A DNA stretch of 64,000 nucleotides, taken from the NCBI GenBank assembly GCA_011109175.1, contig RDEW01000012.1:138525-202524 (forward strand), read 5' to 3'. This DNA is from Dicyema japonicum. Its lineage: Eukaryota; Dicyemida; Rhombozoa; Dicyemidae. The notes under the pieces were generated by a model. That model was given only the letters and a program-made list of their open reading frames with translations, was not told where the DNA came from and made no database searches. Positions 1 to 10,889 of this stretch are shown here, piece by piece; the first letter of the stretch is position 1; every line of letters begins with the position of its first letter. The position numbers were made by a program, and so were the translations under genes.

Positions 1-130
1 GGGAAGATCATTCAAAAACAAATTAAAGAGTATTGGTGACAAAAGAGATCCCTGTGGTACACCATTGGGTAATAATCCCGATCTGGAACTCTTGTTTTCT
101 ACGGACACTTTCCCTCGGCGTCCACTTAAG
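1..130 (-). mobile_element. Family G LINE, reverse transcriptase fragment
   Basis: Read on the minus strand this piece encodes FLSGRRGKV followed by LLPNGVPQGSLLSPILFNLF, the fingers/palm block that precedes the YADD active site in Jockey/CR1-like non-LTR reverse transcriptases. The same block occurs in the copies at 5.8-6.3 kb and 26.1-26.5 kb. The element runs off the window start; the upstream (5') part is absent because the fragment stops near 130. It is a dead fragment, with only this domain visible. Confidence 0.85.
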
Positions 131-252
131 AAGAACATTTGATTTTCATTAATAATCATAGAAACAAAAGACTATTCAATCATAAATAAAATTAAATAAA
201 ATTAAATAAAAATTTGTATAATTTTGTGGTTATTTACTGATAGTCGTGGAAT

Positions 253-1289
253 ATGCCCAAACCTGATAATCGTTTATCATTTATTCAGAATTTCATTTGT
301 GGAGGGAATGCGGGGGTTATTTGCCGAACAGTTTGTTCTCCTTTAGACGTCGTGAAAACTCTCCAACAGGTGGGAACAGCTGATGCAAGTTCTGGAATGG
401 TCAAAACGTTTGTGAATCAGTACAGAAACGAAGGAGTCAGAGCATTTTACAAGGGAAATCTAATCGCCTGTCTTAGAGGATTCCCTTATTATGCTATACA
501 ATTTGCCGTCTATGAACGATCTAAGCAAATATACAGCGGTCAAGGTTCTAAAGTGAGTGCTTTGGGGACCTCTATCTGTGGAGCAGTGGCAGGGATCTTT
601 GCAGTCATTACAACTTACCCACTTGATATGGTCAAGACTAGACTTACTGCTCAACATGCCGATTTGTCTAAGGCCAAATATAAGGGAATAATCGATGCCT
701 TCAGAGTAATAACCCGGGAAGAGGGTGTTCTGGCTATATATAAGGGAATGGGCACTTCTATTATTGGTAAATTATTTTTATACTTTAGGGGTCATTCCTT
801 TCACGGCTGCTACTTTTTTCGCCTATGAGAATATTCAGAACTTTTATGGGTCAACCAAAAACAGGAGTCCAATTTATAATTTCACTGATGGATGCTTAGC
901 GGGGGCGTTTGCACAGACTGTTAGTTTTCCATTCGACACCATTAGAAAGAAATTACAAGTAAATCACTAAATTATAATTCGAGGCACAAAGTTCCTTTAT
1001 TTCTGGGGGTGGGACTGATGTTGAATTTACAGGAATGATTGACGGTTTTAGACAAACTGTTCGGAAGTATGGCATCCTTGGTCTTTGGAGGGGGACTTTG
1101 GCAAACCTTGTGAAAGTACAATGTTTGTGGCAATTTTAGGTGGTACCATATGCTGGAGTAATGTTCTTATCATTTGAAGCCACGAAACGAGTATTCTTAT
1201 ACTCAAATGGATACACAATGAGTCCCCTTTGGCCTGATCCTATCCCTGGTGTGGACCAGTCTCAGTCTATTTATGACAAGAGGAAGTAA
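253..1289 (+). CDS. SLC25A43: Mitochondrial carrier, SLC25A43-like
   Basis: Four exons (253-766, 789-958, 984-1115, 1140-1289) give an unbroken protein of 321 residues, normal for the mitochondrial carrier family. Introns are 22, 25 and 24 nt with GT-AG ends, and each is needed to keep the frame. Three carrier repeats are visible, with signatures PLDVVKTLQQ, YPLDMVKTRL and FPFDTIRKKLQ; each is followed by the usual G-x-x-x-x-Y/W-(K/R)-G block (FYKGNLIACLRGFPYYA, IYKGMGTSIIG, LWRGTLANLVKVVPYAG). The FPYYAIQFAVYE segment and the ending NGY..SPL....PGVDQS match animal SLC25A43 better than SLC25A16/A42, to my recollection of the family. It is an inner-membrane transporter; the substrate of SLC25A43 is not firmly known. 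An AAATAAA polyadenylation-type signal lies at 1320-1326. The next gene starts 55 bp downstream on the same strand. Confidence 0.88.
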
Positions 1290-1344
1290 TTACATTTAAC
1301 TTTTAATATTTGTTGGGTTTAAATAAAGTTACTAAGCAACATAA

Positions 1345-3071
1345 ATGAGTGAAATTGGTAGTATTGCTGAAAAGGCTCCTGTTAGTTCGTATGAGGTGTA
1401 CAGATCAGAGGCTGAGGACTTGTATAGAAAGTCAATGTATCAGAAAGCCATTGACTCTTTTACAATGGTTTTCACTCTCATTAAATTGATGTAATAGGCC
1501 TTGGAACTTAAATCTGACGATCCCTACTGTTTAGTATCTCGAGCTCAATGTTATTTGATGAATGGACAAAACGAAAATGCTCTAAAAGATACAAATGCAG
1601 TTTTGGAAACAAACTCTGATTTTTACAAGGTCTACTATAACCGATAATTAAGGCCATATACATGAAGGCTGAGTGCTATTATCAGATTGGAAATTTCGAA
1701 ATGGCTTTGGTGTACTACCACAGAGGCCACAACATGCGTCCTGAAATTGAGGAGTTCTCTTTGGGAATAAAGAAGGCTTCGGAAGCAATTGAAAATAGTG
1801 TTGGAGGTTAATAACTTTAAACAAAACAGTCCCTGACGCAATTAGACTGAAAACAATTTCAAAGGGTGGATATTATTCCCAGGATAAATTCAGTGTAGAA
1901 TTTGTTGTATTACGTAGAAATTACCAAATATAATGGACACAGTTGGATGCTCTAAAACTAAATATGATGATCCCAGATTATCAAAACAGCTATTAGAAGA
2001 ACTTTATGAGGATAAGGAATATCTAGAGAGTTTATTAAAAGATGGAGGCATTTCATTTTTCTATTTAGATATTTGCTCTAAAAATTCAGAAAGTGGGTCG
2101 GAAATCACTAATTTGGTCACTTCATGTCTTCAATATCTTAACGACCGAGCAGACTTTTGGTTGCAGCACAAACCCATATACGCACGTGAACGAGAAAGAA
2201 GAATTTTATTGCAGGGAAAAAACGATGCATGCAAAGAAAAGGATATTAATGTAATTATCACCAACAAGACTTCATCCCTTACTAAAAGTATTTGTTTTAA
2301 ATTATAGTAGAATTCGAAAAGGGAAAATATGAGCAGGTTTATGACTCTGGTGTTGATTTATTGGGAATTATACAATCACATCCACAAGAGAGTATTAAGA
2401 ATTACAATCATGTCCTTGTCTCAATATATAATTTGATTGCAACCTCAGCTTTTGAGTTGAAATATTATATAGAAGCTGAATTTAACTTTACTCAACTTAT
2501 CAATTGCATGAAAAACGGGTAATTATATTTACTATAACCCATAGTGCTTTGAAAGATACCAAATCACGTGCTCTTGAGTGTCTGGTTATCTGTCAAATGA
2601 AAAGAGGAAAATTTAATGAGGCAATTGAAAAGTCTGTTCATTTTTATAATTTAGTTTAAATGAATTGCTAAAATTTGAAAAGAAGAAAGAGACTGGGAAT
2701 GAAACAGCCAATTATGTACAGGAGATTTGGGTCCTGCACGAGATAGCACGTTGTCATTACGAACTGAAAAACCTTGAAGAAGCAGAAAATTTGGCAAAAA
2801 AGTCATTTGATTTGGCAAAATCAATTTACAGTGGAGAATGGATGCTTAATAGTGCAGTAATCCTTGCAAAAATATCAGGTTGTTTTAATGAATAAATTTC
2901 CAAGAAAATAATAAGAGACATAATGATGCCGTAGAATATTACAATTCGGCATTGAAGCTTGCTAAGGCACTAAACGACAGTGTTGGGACAAAAATGATTT
3001 ATGATGCTCTTGGAAATTTACAAAATTCAATTGAGGAAGAATCTGATGGGGAAAGTACTAATGGTTACTAA
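1345..3071 (+). CDS. ODAD4: Outer dynein arm docking complex subunit 4 (TTC25-like TPR protein)
   Basis: Nine exons joined by GT-AG introns at 1468-1497, 1630-1652, 1807-1829, 1895-1917, 2288-2307, 2519-2544, 2632-2654 and 2879-2904 (20-30 nt) give about 510 residues. N-terminal TPR repeats are visible in exons 1-3 (YQKAIDSFTM then ALELKSDDPYCLVSRAQCYL). The TTC25 hallmark block follows: LLEELYEDKEYLESLL, then YLNDRADFWLQHKPIYARER, which closely matches vertebrate TTC25. More TPRs follow (SRALECLVICQMKRGKFNEA; WVLHEIARCHYELKNLEEA; HNDAVEYYNSALKLAKAL). The family anchors outer dynein arms to ciliary doublets, so this gene implies motile cilia. Start chosen at the first ATG of the conserved exon. 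The stop is taken at 3069-3071; a 16-nt intron that would extend the tail by a few residues is possible but would be unusually short. Confidence 0.85.
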
Positions 3072-3640
3072 TGATTTAGCTGAAAATGAATCTGACAATA
3101 ACTAATAATTAATTTGATTGACACTATAATTATTAACTAAACATTGGCTTCCTATATCATCAATTTTAAAGAAAACAAAATATATTTGTTAGAAATCGTT
3201 ACAACTTATCAACTTGAGATATCATAACGGATATTCCATGAAATACATAATGACATATCCAGAAAAGTTGGAATGTCCTATCTAAGGGTTCTGGTATGAG
3301 ATTAAAAATAGACAATTCGTCAAGGACAGACAGGATATATACATGACTGTCGGTTGATTAAGACCCTAGCTAGAGGAGACGTTTGCTGTTCGAATCAGAC
3401 ACGACCCTTAAGTTGGATATAGACGTTCGAGGGTGTAAAAAGTCTCGATAGCGAAAAAAACCGCTCAATCAAAGACATCCTTGATACAAAGAGTGGTTCC
3501 AGATTCAAGGTTTGTCAACATAGTCAACAGGTGGTATTAGAAAAAATAGTATTACATGGAAATCACATTGTGAAAGAATATGGGAAAATAAAAAAGGTAA
3601 AATGGCTTTTTGTACTCATCGAAATTGATTGCCACCAGTG
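3072..3640. other. Intergenic, no recognised gene
   Basis: AT-rich DNA after ODAD4. I see no conserved protein block or structural RNA. A GTTCGAATC box near 3390 resembles a tRNA T-arm but no cloverleaf folds around it. Confidence 0.5.
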
Positions 3641-4140
3641 ATACAAGCTGCTTTAACAACGCTTAATGGCATACACTGTCGAATGTTTTCGAGATATCAA
3701 GACATAAGTTTATCTGCTTCTTGGAATCCCTTGCTTTCATGATTTCAGTATAAAAAACAGTATGCACAGCCTCTTCAGGGATGAAAACCCCACTGCTCCG
3801 GAATCAGAAAGTCATTCTCTTCTATATGTCTGCTTAGCCTTTTGAAAATGTTTTATTTCACTTACGCGAAAGAACATATTAAACTAATTGATCTGTAGCT
3901 TGCCGGATCTCTCTTTGGCTTCCCTGGTTTTGGAATCATCCTCACAACAGCTTTCTTTCATATTAAAGGGAGGTAGCCAAGTTGTAATCACCCATCATAA
4001 AGACATCGCAGATAGTCAAATAAAATATCCGGACCCTCGCCTATTATCATGAGGCGATTTCTCTCAATAAGCCTCATGATAGGCGGAACAAAATAATGAG
4101 TATTCTTTGAGAAAACGTTAAGAAGTACCAGTTGTTTGAC
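3640..4140 (-). mobile_element. Family B LINE, decayed RT N-terminal part
   Basis: Minus-strand conceptual fragments GPDILFDYLRCLY, LGYLPFNMK and PEQWGFHP follow the order of the RT fingers in the better copy at 57.7-59.2 kb (KDNAPGKDK...VLYEYLGCLYTCSIKLGHIPF...DHQWGFRKDRS). Stops and frame changes occur every few tens of codons, so this is an old inactive relic. Confidence 0.6.
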
Positions 4141-4284
4141 CATTTGTTCATTTTATTTTGTCATTAATGAATGTTTAAATTTTTACTCATAAAATTCACT
4201 GATTATGCTGAAATTTCTCTGACGTTATTTGTGAACCTTACATTCTCATAAGTCGAGAAAATTTTTAAACATTGTTTTAATTTA

Positions 4285-4600
4285 ATAACCCCGGATACAC
4301 CGAGAAAGAAGTTAAAGTAAACAATTAATTAAGTGTATCCAGTTTCCACTTCCACAGAAACAGAGTCCATCCGGAATCAGAATAAAAGGTAAGACGTCCA
4401 TTAAATGCAGTTGTGGAAACCCCTCCAGTAGAGTGGGGAAGAGCAAATGATCTTTTTTCGTGCTGGCCTGGCACTGGGAGACACCTAGACAGGTGGATCA
4501 CATGACGCCACTCTGATAGGAATAGAGAGGAGGAACAGACAAGCAAGCAGAAAACTTCAACCAATTAACCACGCAGCACCACATGGTGCCACGCGGCTTA
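4285..4600 (-). mobile_element. Family G LINE 3' end (GYT variant)
   Basis: Minus-strand 3' terminus of a 5'-truncated LINE. The reading frame ends VEVETGYT-stop, the stop lies at the hairpin's 5' arm, then the hairpin (4293-4340) and the GGGGTTATTAAAT tail. It is about 85-90% identical by eye to the copies at 9061-9225 (+) and 48160-48420 (-). At its upstream edge it carries an AGCACCACATGGTGCC motif (4577-4592) also seen at 23.02 kb and 38.48 kb. Confidence 0.75.
4293..4340 (-). repeat. 3' terminal hairpin of family G LINE, GGATACAC/GTGTATCC type
   Basis: GGATACAC at 4293-4300 pairs perfectly with GTGTATCC at 4333-4340 around a 32-nt loop. The same two arms occur at 9154/9194 and 48174/48214. 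The alternative pairing GGGATCACC/GGTGATCCC at 25381/25424 conserves the stem while changing the bases, which argues that RNA structure is selected. Confidence 0.75.
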
Positions 4601-5225
4601 TTAATAATCTGATATTCATTGTTTTGGAATGTATAATTTATAGACTTTGACTGGACATAATGATGGCATGCGACAACATCTACAATAAATTAAAAAATTA
4701 TTCAAAAGTTAATTAAAATTGTAAGAAATTAGCATTATGCGTCAGATAATTCAAATTAAACGATTTAGGTTTAGAGTCTAAAAGCATAATTAAGGAGTGA
4801 GGGCCTAGTTGCCGATTCTATTATAGAAACAAGAACAAGAGATTTGGTTCCCCTCTGTCATTATTTTCACTCTGATCTTTTTTAAAACTCTTTCGATCGT
4901 TAGCTTAATAATACTCATACAACTTTATCTTCTTATAGTAGATATAACCTCTCCTTCTTAATAGACTTAGAAGACTTCCAAATACTCGAACTTTCGATAA
5001 TAAAATAGAATAAATCAATATCCGGTTGCGAAGAGCCCTTGATTATTTTATGGTTTTCTAGTATTCAGAATTACCTAATCAGTGAGTTTTTCCAGATATT
5101 CGGAAGTGAGTGAATTGACGGAAAGATTATATCTTTCCCTAGGGTCTAAGTGTTTAAGCTTATTAAAGTGGTCGTTGAAAGGCCCTTCTTGAATTTATGT
5201 TAATAAGAGGCCATGGGCAGATCAT
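4601..5225. other. Intergenic, no recognised gene
   Basis: AT-rich sequence with short inverted segments but no protein block or RNA gene that I can support. Confidence 0.5.
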
Positions 5226-7125
5226 ATCGAGAATTTTGCAGACGAGTCATATAGGTCTGTAAGAGACTTGGGAACCATCGAAGCTAACTATCACGTGATC
5301 GATATGTTCGAATAAAGTCCTGTTCTTTGCCCGATGTTCCTCTCTCGATTCCACACATGTACGTATCGGGCGGCTATTTGCAGAGGTGCTTTGAGTCATC
5401 CTTGAATCTAGCCCCATGAGGACTTCCACAAGAGTTGGTCCTGATCCATGTTCCCCACGAGTCCATCGCTCCGTAATTCTGAACGGCCTCGTCTGCATTT
5501 CCTCCACTTTTCTTTTATTTGTATATGAGATGGAGGGTCCCCACGAAGCGCATGCATATGATATACATAGCTCGATGTACTGCTTGTATATGTTCTTGAG
5601 TACTAGGTGGGCATCGACCTTCCATATTACAGATAATGTCTTTAGAATATTAATATTTTTCGCATTTTGTATGTTTTCAATATGGGGTGATGAACAAAGG
5701 TCAAATGTCACTCTAATATCATCTGACATCTGTTGAAAGGGATATCGTCCTTGTCTACCTTCAAGGTGACTGTCCTCCTTCCAATCTTTTGTCCGAGGTG
5801 AAAAAGGGAAGTGATTACTTTTCTGCACTCATTCTAAGCCGGTTTTCTATTATCCAAACGTTTAGAGTATCCAAGTGATTTTGGATCCTCTCTATGGCAT
5901 TTGAATATCCCGGTCTCTTGAAGCCAAAACGATATCATCTGCATAAGAGAGAAGAACATAGTTTTCGGATTCCGGAGTAGGAGATCGGACAAAAATAAGT
6001 TAAATAATGCTGGAGATAACGGGGATCCTTGTGGAATTCCGTTAGGAAGTAGACGTGAAACGGATTTCAGGCCACCGAGGCAAAAACGTCTTCTCTTTCC
6101 ACTCAGAAAGTTGGTAATCCAGAGTTTGAGTTTTCCTGGGATCTCCGATTGGAATATTTTTCTGGATAATATCCTCCTTGAGACGGAGTCAAATTCCTTA
6201 TGGAAGTCCACTGAACAGAGCAATGTTTTTAGATGCCTCCGCTTGTAAGACAAACCATCCCGAATGAAGTTGGTCAAAGTTTGTAAATGGGTGGACGTAG
6301 ATCTTTCATTTTAAAGCCACACTGACGCTAGGTCCTCCTTTGGTTTCCTTGGTTTGAGAATTGGGCGAATGTACGTCTGCTTCCAAATTAATGGTGTTAC
6401 GTTTTGATTAACCGATGGCCGTAAGGAAGGTGATTCCTCCATCTCCAATTTTCTTTAACTGGATCATCGGGATGTTATCCAGGCCGTGGGAATATGTTGT
6501 TCTGGAGAAAAGTAATTATTCCTTCACTTCCTTCTCCGAGAGGTAGATAGTGTCTGACATCCTTTTCAGCTTCCTTCGTGATCGGACTTTTTGTAATCTT
6601 TGGATGATATCTTGGCGTAGAATTTTATAATCATATTGACATCTCTCTGAGTGTAGTCTTCAAAAGGTGAAACTTCATCACCCTTTGCCACATTCCGAAT
6701 TGCTTTCCATACTTCTCTGGTGGAGCTATTTCGATCCAGTTTCGTAAGTACTCGGTTCCACTTCGCTCTTTGGGGTTTTAGCTATTTTGCCTTTATTTCG
6801 TTGCGGTGTTAAGGCAAAGATAGTGATTTAGCATCCGAAATTGAGCGGTTTAAATAAGCGACTACTCTGTCTATAAAAGTACTGCCATCTAGGTAAAGGT
6901 ACTGTAGTATGCTGTCGGTAAGAGCACGGTAAAATTTCCATTCTGCAGTTAAATTGATGTGTAACCTCGTCTCAGTTAAGGTTTCTCTCTTGATCTTCAG
7001 AAGAATAGCATTGTGGTCACTCCTTGAGTTGTAAGTAACAGACCAGGTCGATGAACTGCAGAGATGTGTGAGGAGGGAAGTTATATAGAGAAAACTGGTT
7101 AAAAAGATGACAAAGAGCATTGCAC
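5226..7125 (-). mobile_element. Family G LINE, endonuclease end through RT and thumb, broken
   Basis: The minus strand carries, in element order: the end of an APE-type endonuclease with YNSRSDHNAILLKI (the SDH motif, about 7030-6990); a decayed linker and RT N-terminus (6800-6280); RT palm EFDSVSRRILSRKIF, FLSGKRRRF and LLPNGIPQGSPLSPALFNLF (6277-5960); a YADDIVLAS active site that is now out of frame (near 5925); and the C-terminal thumb ISYACASWGPSISYTNKRKVEEMQ...RITERW (5830-5260). Several frameshifts and stops interrupt it. The 5' end, including most of the endonuclease, is missing. It is a Jockey/CR1-like LINE; inactive. Confidence 0.85.
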
Positions 7126-7320
7126 AAGCGGAACCCTAAGTATTATATGCTTATGTGTAAAGCGTTAGTGCCTTTAACTAACTATTCATAGTGACTTCAG
7201 AATATGGAGGTCTAGACCCGATATAATTAGGTGTCATAGATTTCATTGGGCTATTAAGCAAAGATTTCAAATTGCCACAACACTCTTTGTAAAAATGCGT
7301 TTGAGTGTATAGAGAATTTC

Positions 7321-7640
7321 TTAAGCATCTTTATTGATTTCCATATGTAGAGGATGGTTTTTTGTGGTTTTTCTTAGAACAATAAATAATAATAACAATT
7401 CATTAACAAAAAAGTTTATTGGAAAGGTTTTGTATAAGTTTTTCACGATTTCATTATTTAGTTCTGAAATTCTGACATCAGTTGATTGTCTTCCAAAGTC
7501 TTTCAATTTGTTTTTCTTTATGTTTAGGGTTCTGTTTCTACTTAAAAGCCTTGAAATTGACTTGAATTTTTTTCGATGATTAACTATCCCATCAAGTTCC
7601 CTGACAGCAGCATCGATCGAAAAAGAAATCTTCTACCGAG
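7321..7640 (-). other. Unassigned minus-strand open frame of about 105 codons
   Basis: An open frame from about 7640 down to a stop at 7321-7323 is rich in Lys, Arg and Asn, with a segment SRLLSRNRTLNIKKNK and a hydrophobic patch LLLLFIVL. It has no upstream ATG until residue K-D-F near 7506. I do not recognise the family. It may be an exon of an unresolved gene, or chance in AT-rich DNA; the opposite strand is also partly open. Flanking sequence is transposon-derived. Confidence 0.2.
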
Positions 7641-7790
7641 AAGCAATGAAAGTAATGTTCAATAAAGGATGTGGTGGAGACAAGACAGGTTGTAAGAATT
7701 TGATAAATAGTCTTTGGTGTATGAATAAATTTTCGTGGAATTCTCAGAATGATTTAGTTACAGTCGTAAGTTTATTTAACATCCCAAGAG

Positions 7791-8170
7791 ATGGGATGGA
7801 TTGAGTGTGAAATGTCTGATGACTCATATAATTTGATTGATATTCCATGGCGTCCTGGTATTATTGCTGGTACGGACACCTATATTTTCTACAAGAATAT
7901 TAATACGCGAATGCCAAGAATTATTGAAGAAAATGTTTTTAAATTATTATGTATTGAATACTTCTATTGGGTATTGGTGGTATTTACCCAATTCTTGTGG
8001 GAGACTGTAATGCAAAACACATTGCTTATGGATGTGTGAAAACTAATTCAGACGGTAAATGTTTATTAGAAATTATGAATCCAAAAATTTAGAGGTTTTT
8101 GCGTCTAAGAACTTAATCATTTTCAACAACAGATCGTTGATGGATATTTTCGTTATGCATAAAACCTTAG
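7791..8170 (+). mobile_element. LINE endonuclease fragment
   Basis: The plus strand encodes ILVGDCNAKHIAYGCVKTNSDGK, matching the GDFNAKH..WG....N..G motif of APE-type endonucleases of Jockey/CR1-like LINEs. This follows a stretch with TYIFYKNINTRMP. A frameshift separates the two parts (near 7970-7990). Family within the window is unclear; nothing catalytic beyond this block survives. Confidence 0.6.
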
Positions 8171-8289
8171 TTTGTTGAGCGGATTAATGATATAGAAAAT
8201 GATCATTTGCCTCATACTATCGAAACTGCGAACGATACTCGTTTTTACATATGAAATATTTCTATAATATAAACAAAATTTATTGGGCT

Positions 8290-8720
8290 CAATTTAAATT
8301 TTATATTACTATTTATTTAACCCAAGACCACGGTAAAACCAAACTAATTATCACGTTCTAACAGATACCTCATCTTTGCCCGGTGTACTTCCTTCGTGCC
8401 CGCGCATGAACGTACAGGACGGCTGCCTGAATTTTCAGGGCCACCTTCCCGTGATCTGGAATCTAGTCTCATAAGGGCCTTCAGAGGCGTAGGTCCGGTT
8501 CGGTAATCTTCACAAATCCAACGCTCTGTTACTCTGTAAGCCCTCTTTTGCATTTCCTCAATTTTCCTCATATTTGTCCAAGATATGGACGGTCCCCACG
8601 AAGCGCATGCATATGAGAAACATGGCTCGATGTATTGTTTTTACACGTTCATCAAGACTGGGTGAGTACCACTCTTCCATATTCCCGATAAATTTTTCAA
8701 TACGTTCAATTTCTTCTCGC
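8290..8720 (-). mobile_element. Family G LINE thumb and 3' end (variant tail)
   Basis: Minus strand: YIEPCFSYACASWGPSISWTN, then KIEEMQKRAYRVTERW and SRPVRSCAGTKEVHRAKMRYL, parallel to 5830-5260. The frame ends ERDN-stop. Its 3' tail (AATTAGTTTGGTTTTACCG...GTGGTCTTGGGTTAAATAAATA) is a divergent subfamily shared with the plus-strand tail at 35650-35710 and similar to the 3' end at 49.16-49.2 kb. Confidence 0.8.
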
Positions 8721-9060
8721 ATTTCAATAGAATATTGTCTACGTGGAGTGTCAAACAGAGATGCATATCAATTGTCACACTATGAAATTGGAGAATATTC
8801 AGGAATTAAAAATTTTAAATTGGATGAAAAAATATTAAATGTTATATTATGTTACTCTGCTAATTATGGGAGGAGATTTTTTTCTTCCCATAAAAACAAA
8901 TTAATGAATGCAAGCAATGTCGTTAGCGTTTTGAAAAGAAGAATTTGGAAGGTAAGCTAAGACTATGTTGGATCCGCGAGATTCTTGATGTTTGAAAGAA
9001 TGGATAAAGATGATAAAGAAGTTATTGATGGAAGTTATCAAAGCTTATAGAAGAGGAGAT
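8721..9060 (+). other. Unassigned stretch with a partial open frame
   Basis: The plus frame from about 8700 to 8960 reads through EIGEYSGIKNFKLDEKILNV and NKLMNASNVVSVLKRRIWK. I cannot place it in a family. It sits between two LINE fragments, so it may be a LINE segment too diverged to recognise. Confidence 0.2.
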
Positions 9061-9235
9061 GGTATAACGAATGTTTGCTCTCCCCCACTCCACTGGAGGG
9101 GTTTCCACAACTGCAAATTCCGGATGGACTCTGTTTCTGTAGAAGTGGAAACTGGATACACTTAATTAGTTGTTTACTTTAACTTCTTTCTCGGTGTATC
9201 CGGGGTTAATAAATAAATAATGTTTTAAACTCCAT
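9061..9235 (+). mobile_element. Family G LINE 3' end (GYT variant), plus orientation
   Basis: The plus strand shows the C-terminal frame ending VEVETGYT-stop, the hairpin at 9154-9201, then CGGGGTTAATAAATAAATAA. It is a severely 5'-truncated copy of the element also at 4285 and 48160. Confidence 0.75.
9154..9201 (+). repeat. 3' terminal hairpin of family G LINE
   Basis: GGATACAC (9154-9161) and GTGTATCC (9194-9201) form a perfect 8-bp stem just upstream of the GGGGTTAATAAATAAA tail. The arm overlaps the last codons and stop (GGA TAC ACT TAA). Confidence 0.75.
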
Positions 9236-9590
9236 CGTAATAATCCATTTTGTAACTTTGTCCGATGATCCATAAGAAGGGAAAGTTAGTTTAAATCTAA
9301 AAAGTATAGGCAGATTAGCCTTATATGTAGTATCTCAAAAATCATGGGAAAATTATTTTCAACAGATTTTTCAAAATATATTAAAGGCAAAAGTTTTTAT
9401 CTCAAACTGACAATAGTTGGATACCATGAAAAAGACCGAATATAGTATTGATACCATGAAAGACCGGATATACGTATTATTCATGACCCCGTAATAAGAG
9501 AATTGTCAGAACAGCAAATGGAATTACGTTCGAAACTGGGAAGTTCAAATTCGAATAAAGTGCATTAAAGAGAAAACGTAATCAAATATC
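9236..9590. other. No gene seen; short tandem duplication
   Basis: AT-rich sequence. A 24-30-bp unit (ATACCATGAAAAAGACCG-type) is duplicated at about 9420-9465. Nothing else is supportable. Confidence 0.4.
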
Positions 9591-10888
9591 ACATTTGATA
9601 AGAAAACGATCGAATGACCTCTGGCACAAATATTTGGACGATAAGGTGATTGAAATTGAAAACTATGGAAAACGAATGTTTTCTGCTGTTAAATTAATAC
9701 ACGAGGAACTGCGAAAAAGCCGCTGAAAATCTGCGACAACGTGGGTTATTATTTACAAAACCCAGAGTATAAAATAAACCATATTGCCAAACACTTCGAG
9801 GCACAGTTTAATTCAGTTGGAGTGAATATACCTAAATTTATTGGAAATCCAAGACCTCTTACAAACAAAATTACAATAATAAAGTAACAAATGCATTCAT
9901 ACACCTAAGCTCGCTATGATGGCATGATAGCATCCCGGGCGAGTTACTAAAACATGCTCCAGTTATTGTTGGGAATATAATCACGGATATATTAAACGAA
10001 TCGATGGAACTTAACTGTTCACTTCCATTGGACATGGAGTCTTAATTCCGATATACAAACCTGGGAAAGAGGGATCGCTAGATGGATTAAGGCCTATTAT
10101 TCTACTGTCAACTATCAGGAAGACATTATTGATCATAGTTCTTATCTGTATACGAGAGTCAGTAGAAAAATACCTTTCCCAAATTCAAAGTGGGTTTAGA
10201 AGTGGAAGGCCTACCTCAGATATCATGTGGAGTCATCGATGGCTTACATCAATATGTCAAAACTACAGGAAAGTCATCTACATCCAAGGAATTGACCTAA
10301 CGAAAGCTTTTGACAGCATCAACAGAGAAAAACTCATGGATATTCTACAGGAACTGCATGACAAGGACTGCCTGAGACTAATAAGTCTATTACTTTCTGA
10401 AACTGTTCTATCCGTGAAAATAGGAACTAAGCACTCAAAGAGTTTCAGTACCAACATGGGCACCCACACAAGGGGATTCCATATCCCCAGTTCTATTCAT
10501 CATATACCTCGAAGCTGCTCTCAGGGAACTGAGAAAGGAAATAGGTTATAAATACGAAGATATAATTGAATTGTTATAAGCGGATGATGTAGACTTTGTA
10601 TGTACTGACCAGAAAAGCCTACGTGACCAAATTTTAGTCCATGCAGAAATTCTTTTGAATAAATGGAACCTGTGTATAAAGATTACAAAATCGAATCGAA
10701 CGAGCCAAGTCAAGAAATGACGAACTCTGGAGACAAACAAAAAAAACTCGGCTCACTACTAGGTGACGCCGAGGATATCTGTCGAAGAAAAATGCTGGCA
10801 ACCATAAACTTCAAAAAATGTAAACATTTGGATGAAAAAGAGGCATGTATAACTGAATTATTTTTAAATAAAAAAACTCCCCACTAAA
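9590..10888 (+). mobile_element. RTE-clade LINE, RT portion, 5' half of a copy split by a DNA transposon
   Basis: The plus strand carries decayed RT: IHEELRKSR, HFEAQFNSVGVNI, PGELLKHAP, then the well preserved QSGFRSGRPTSDIMW...IQGIDLTKAFDSINREKLMDILQEL, a GT(P)..GDS-type block near 10455, an ADDVDFV active site preceded by a stop (10580-10600), and KKLGSLLGDAEDICRRKM. It matches the copy at 53.8-56.7 kb (GIDMSKAFDSVNR, KKLGSLLGDTEDITRRK). The element resumes at 12489 with LYNSGTWRTSK, so the sequence in between is an insertion. Confidence 0.85.
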
Positions 10889-10889
10889 T

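Noticed and set aside
2636-2654. A 19-nt intron in ODAD4
   Set aside because: That choice puts a TGA in frame; the 23-nt intron 2632-2654 keeps the frame and fits the usual size.
3385-3400. GTTCGAATC box suggesting a tRNA gene
   Set aside because: No acceptor, D or anticodon stems can be paired around it; isolated T-arm-like string.
4325-4564. Minus-strand open frame ending KWKLDTLN as a small gene
   Set aside because: It is an alternative frame of a LINE 3' end repeated at 9.1 and 48.2 kb; the conserved frame is the one ending TGYT.
5416-5736. Plus-strand open frame of 106 codons
   Set aside because: Antisense of the family G thumb; the minus strand carries the conserved motifs.
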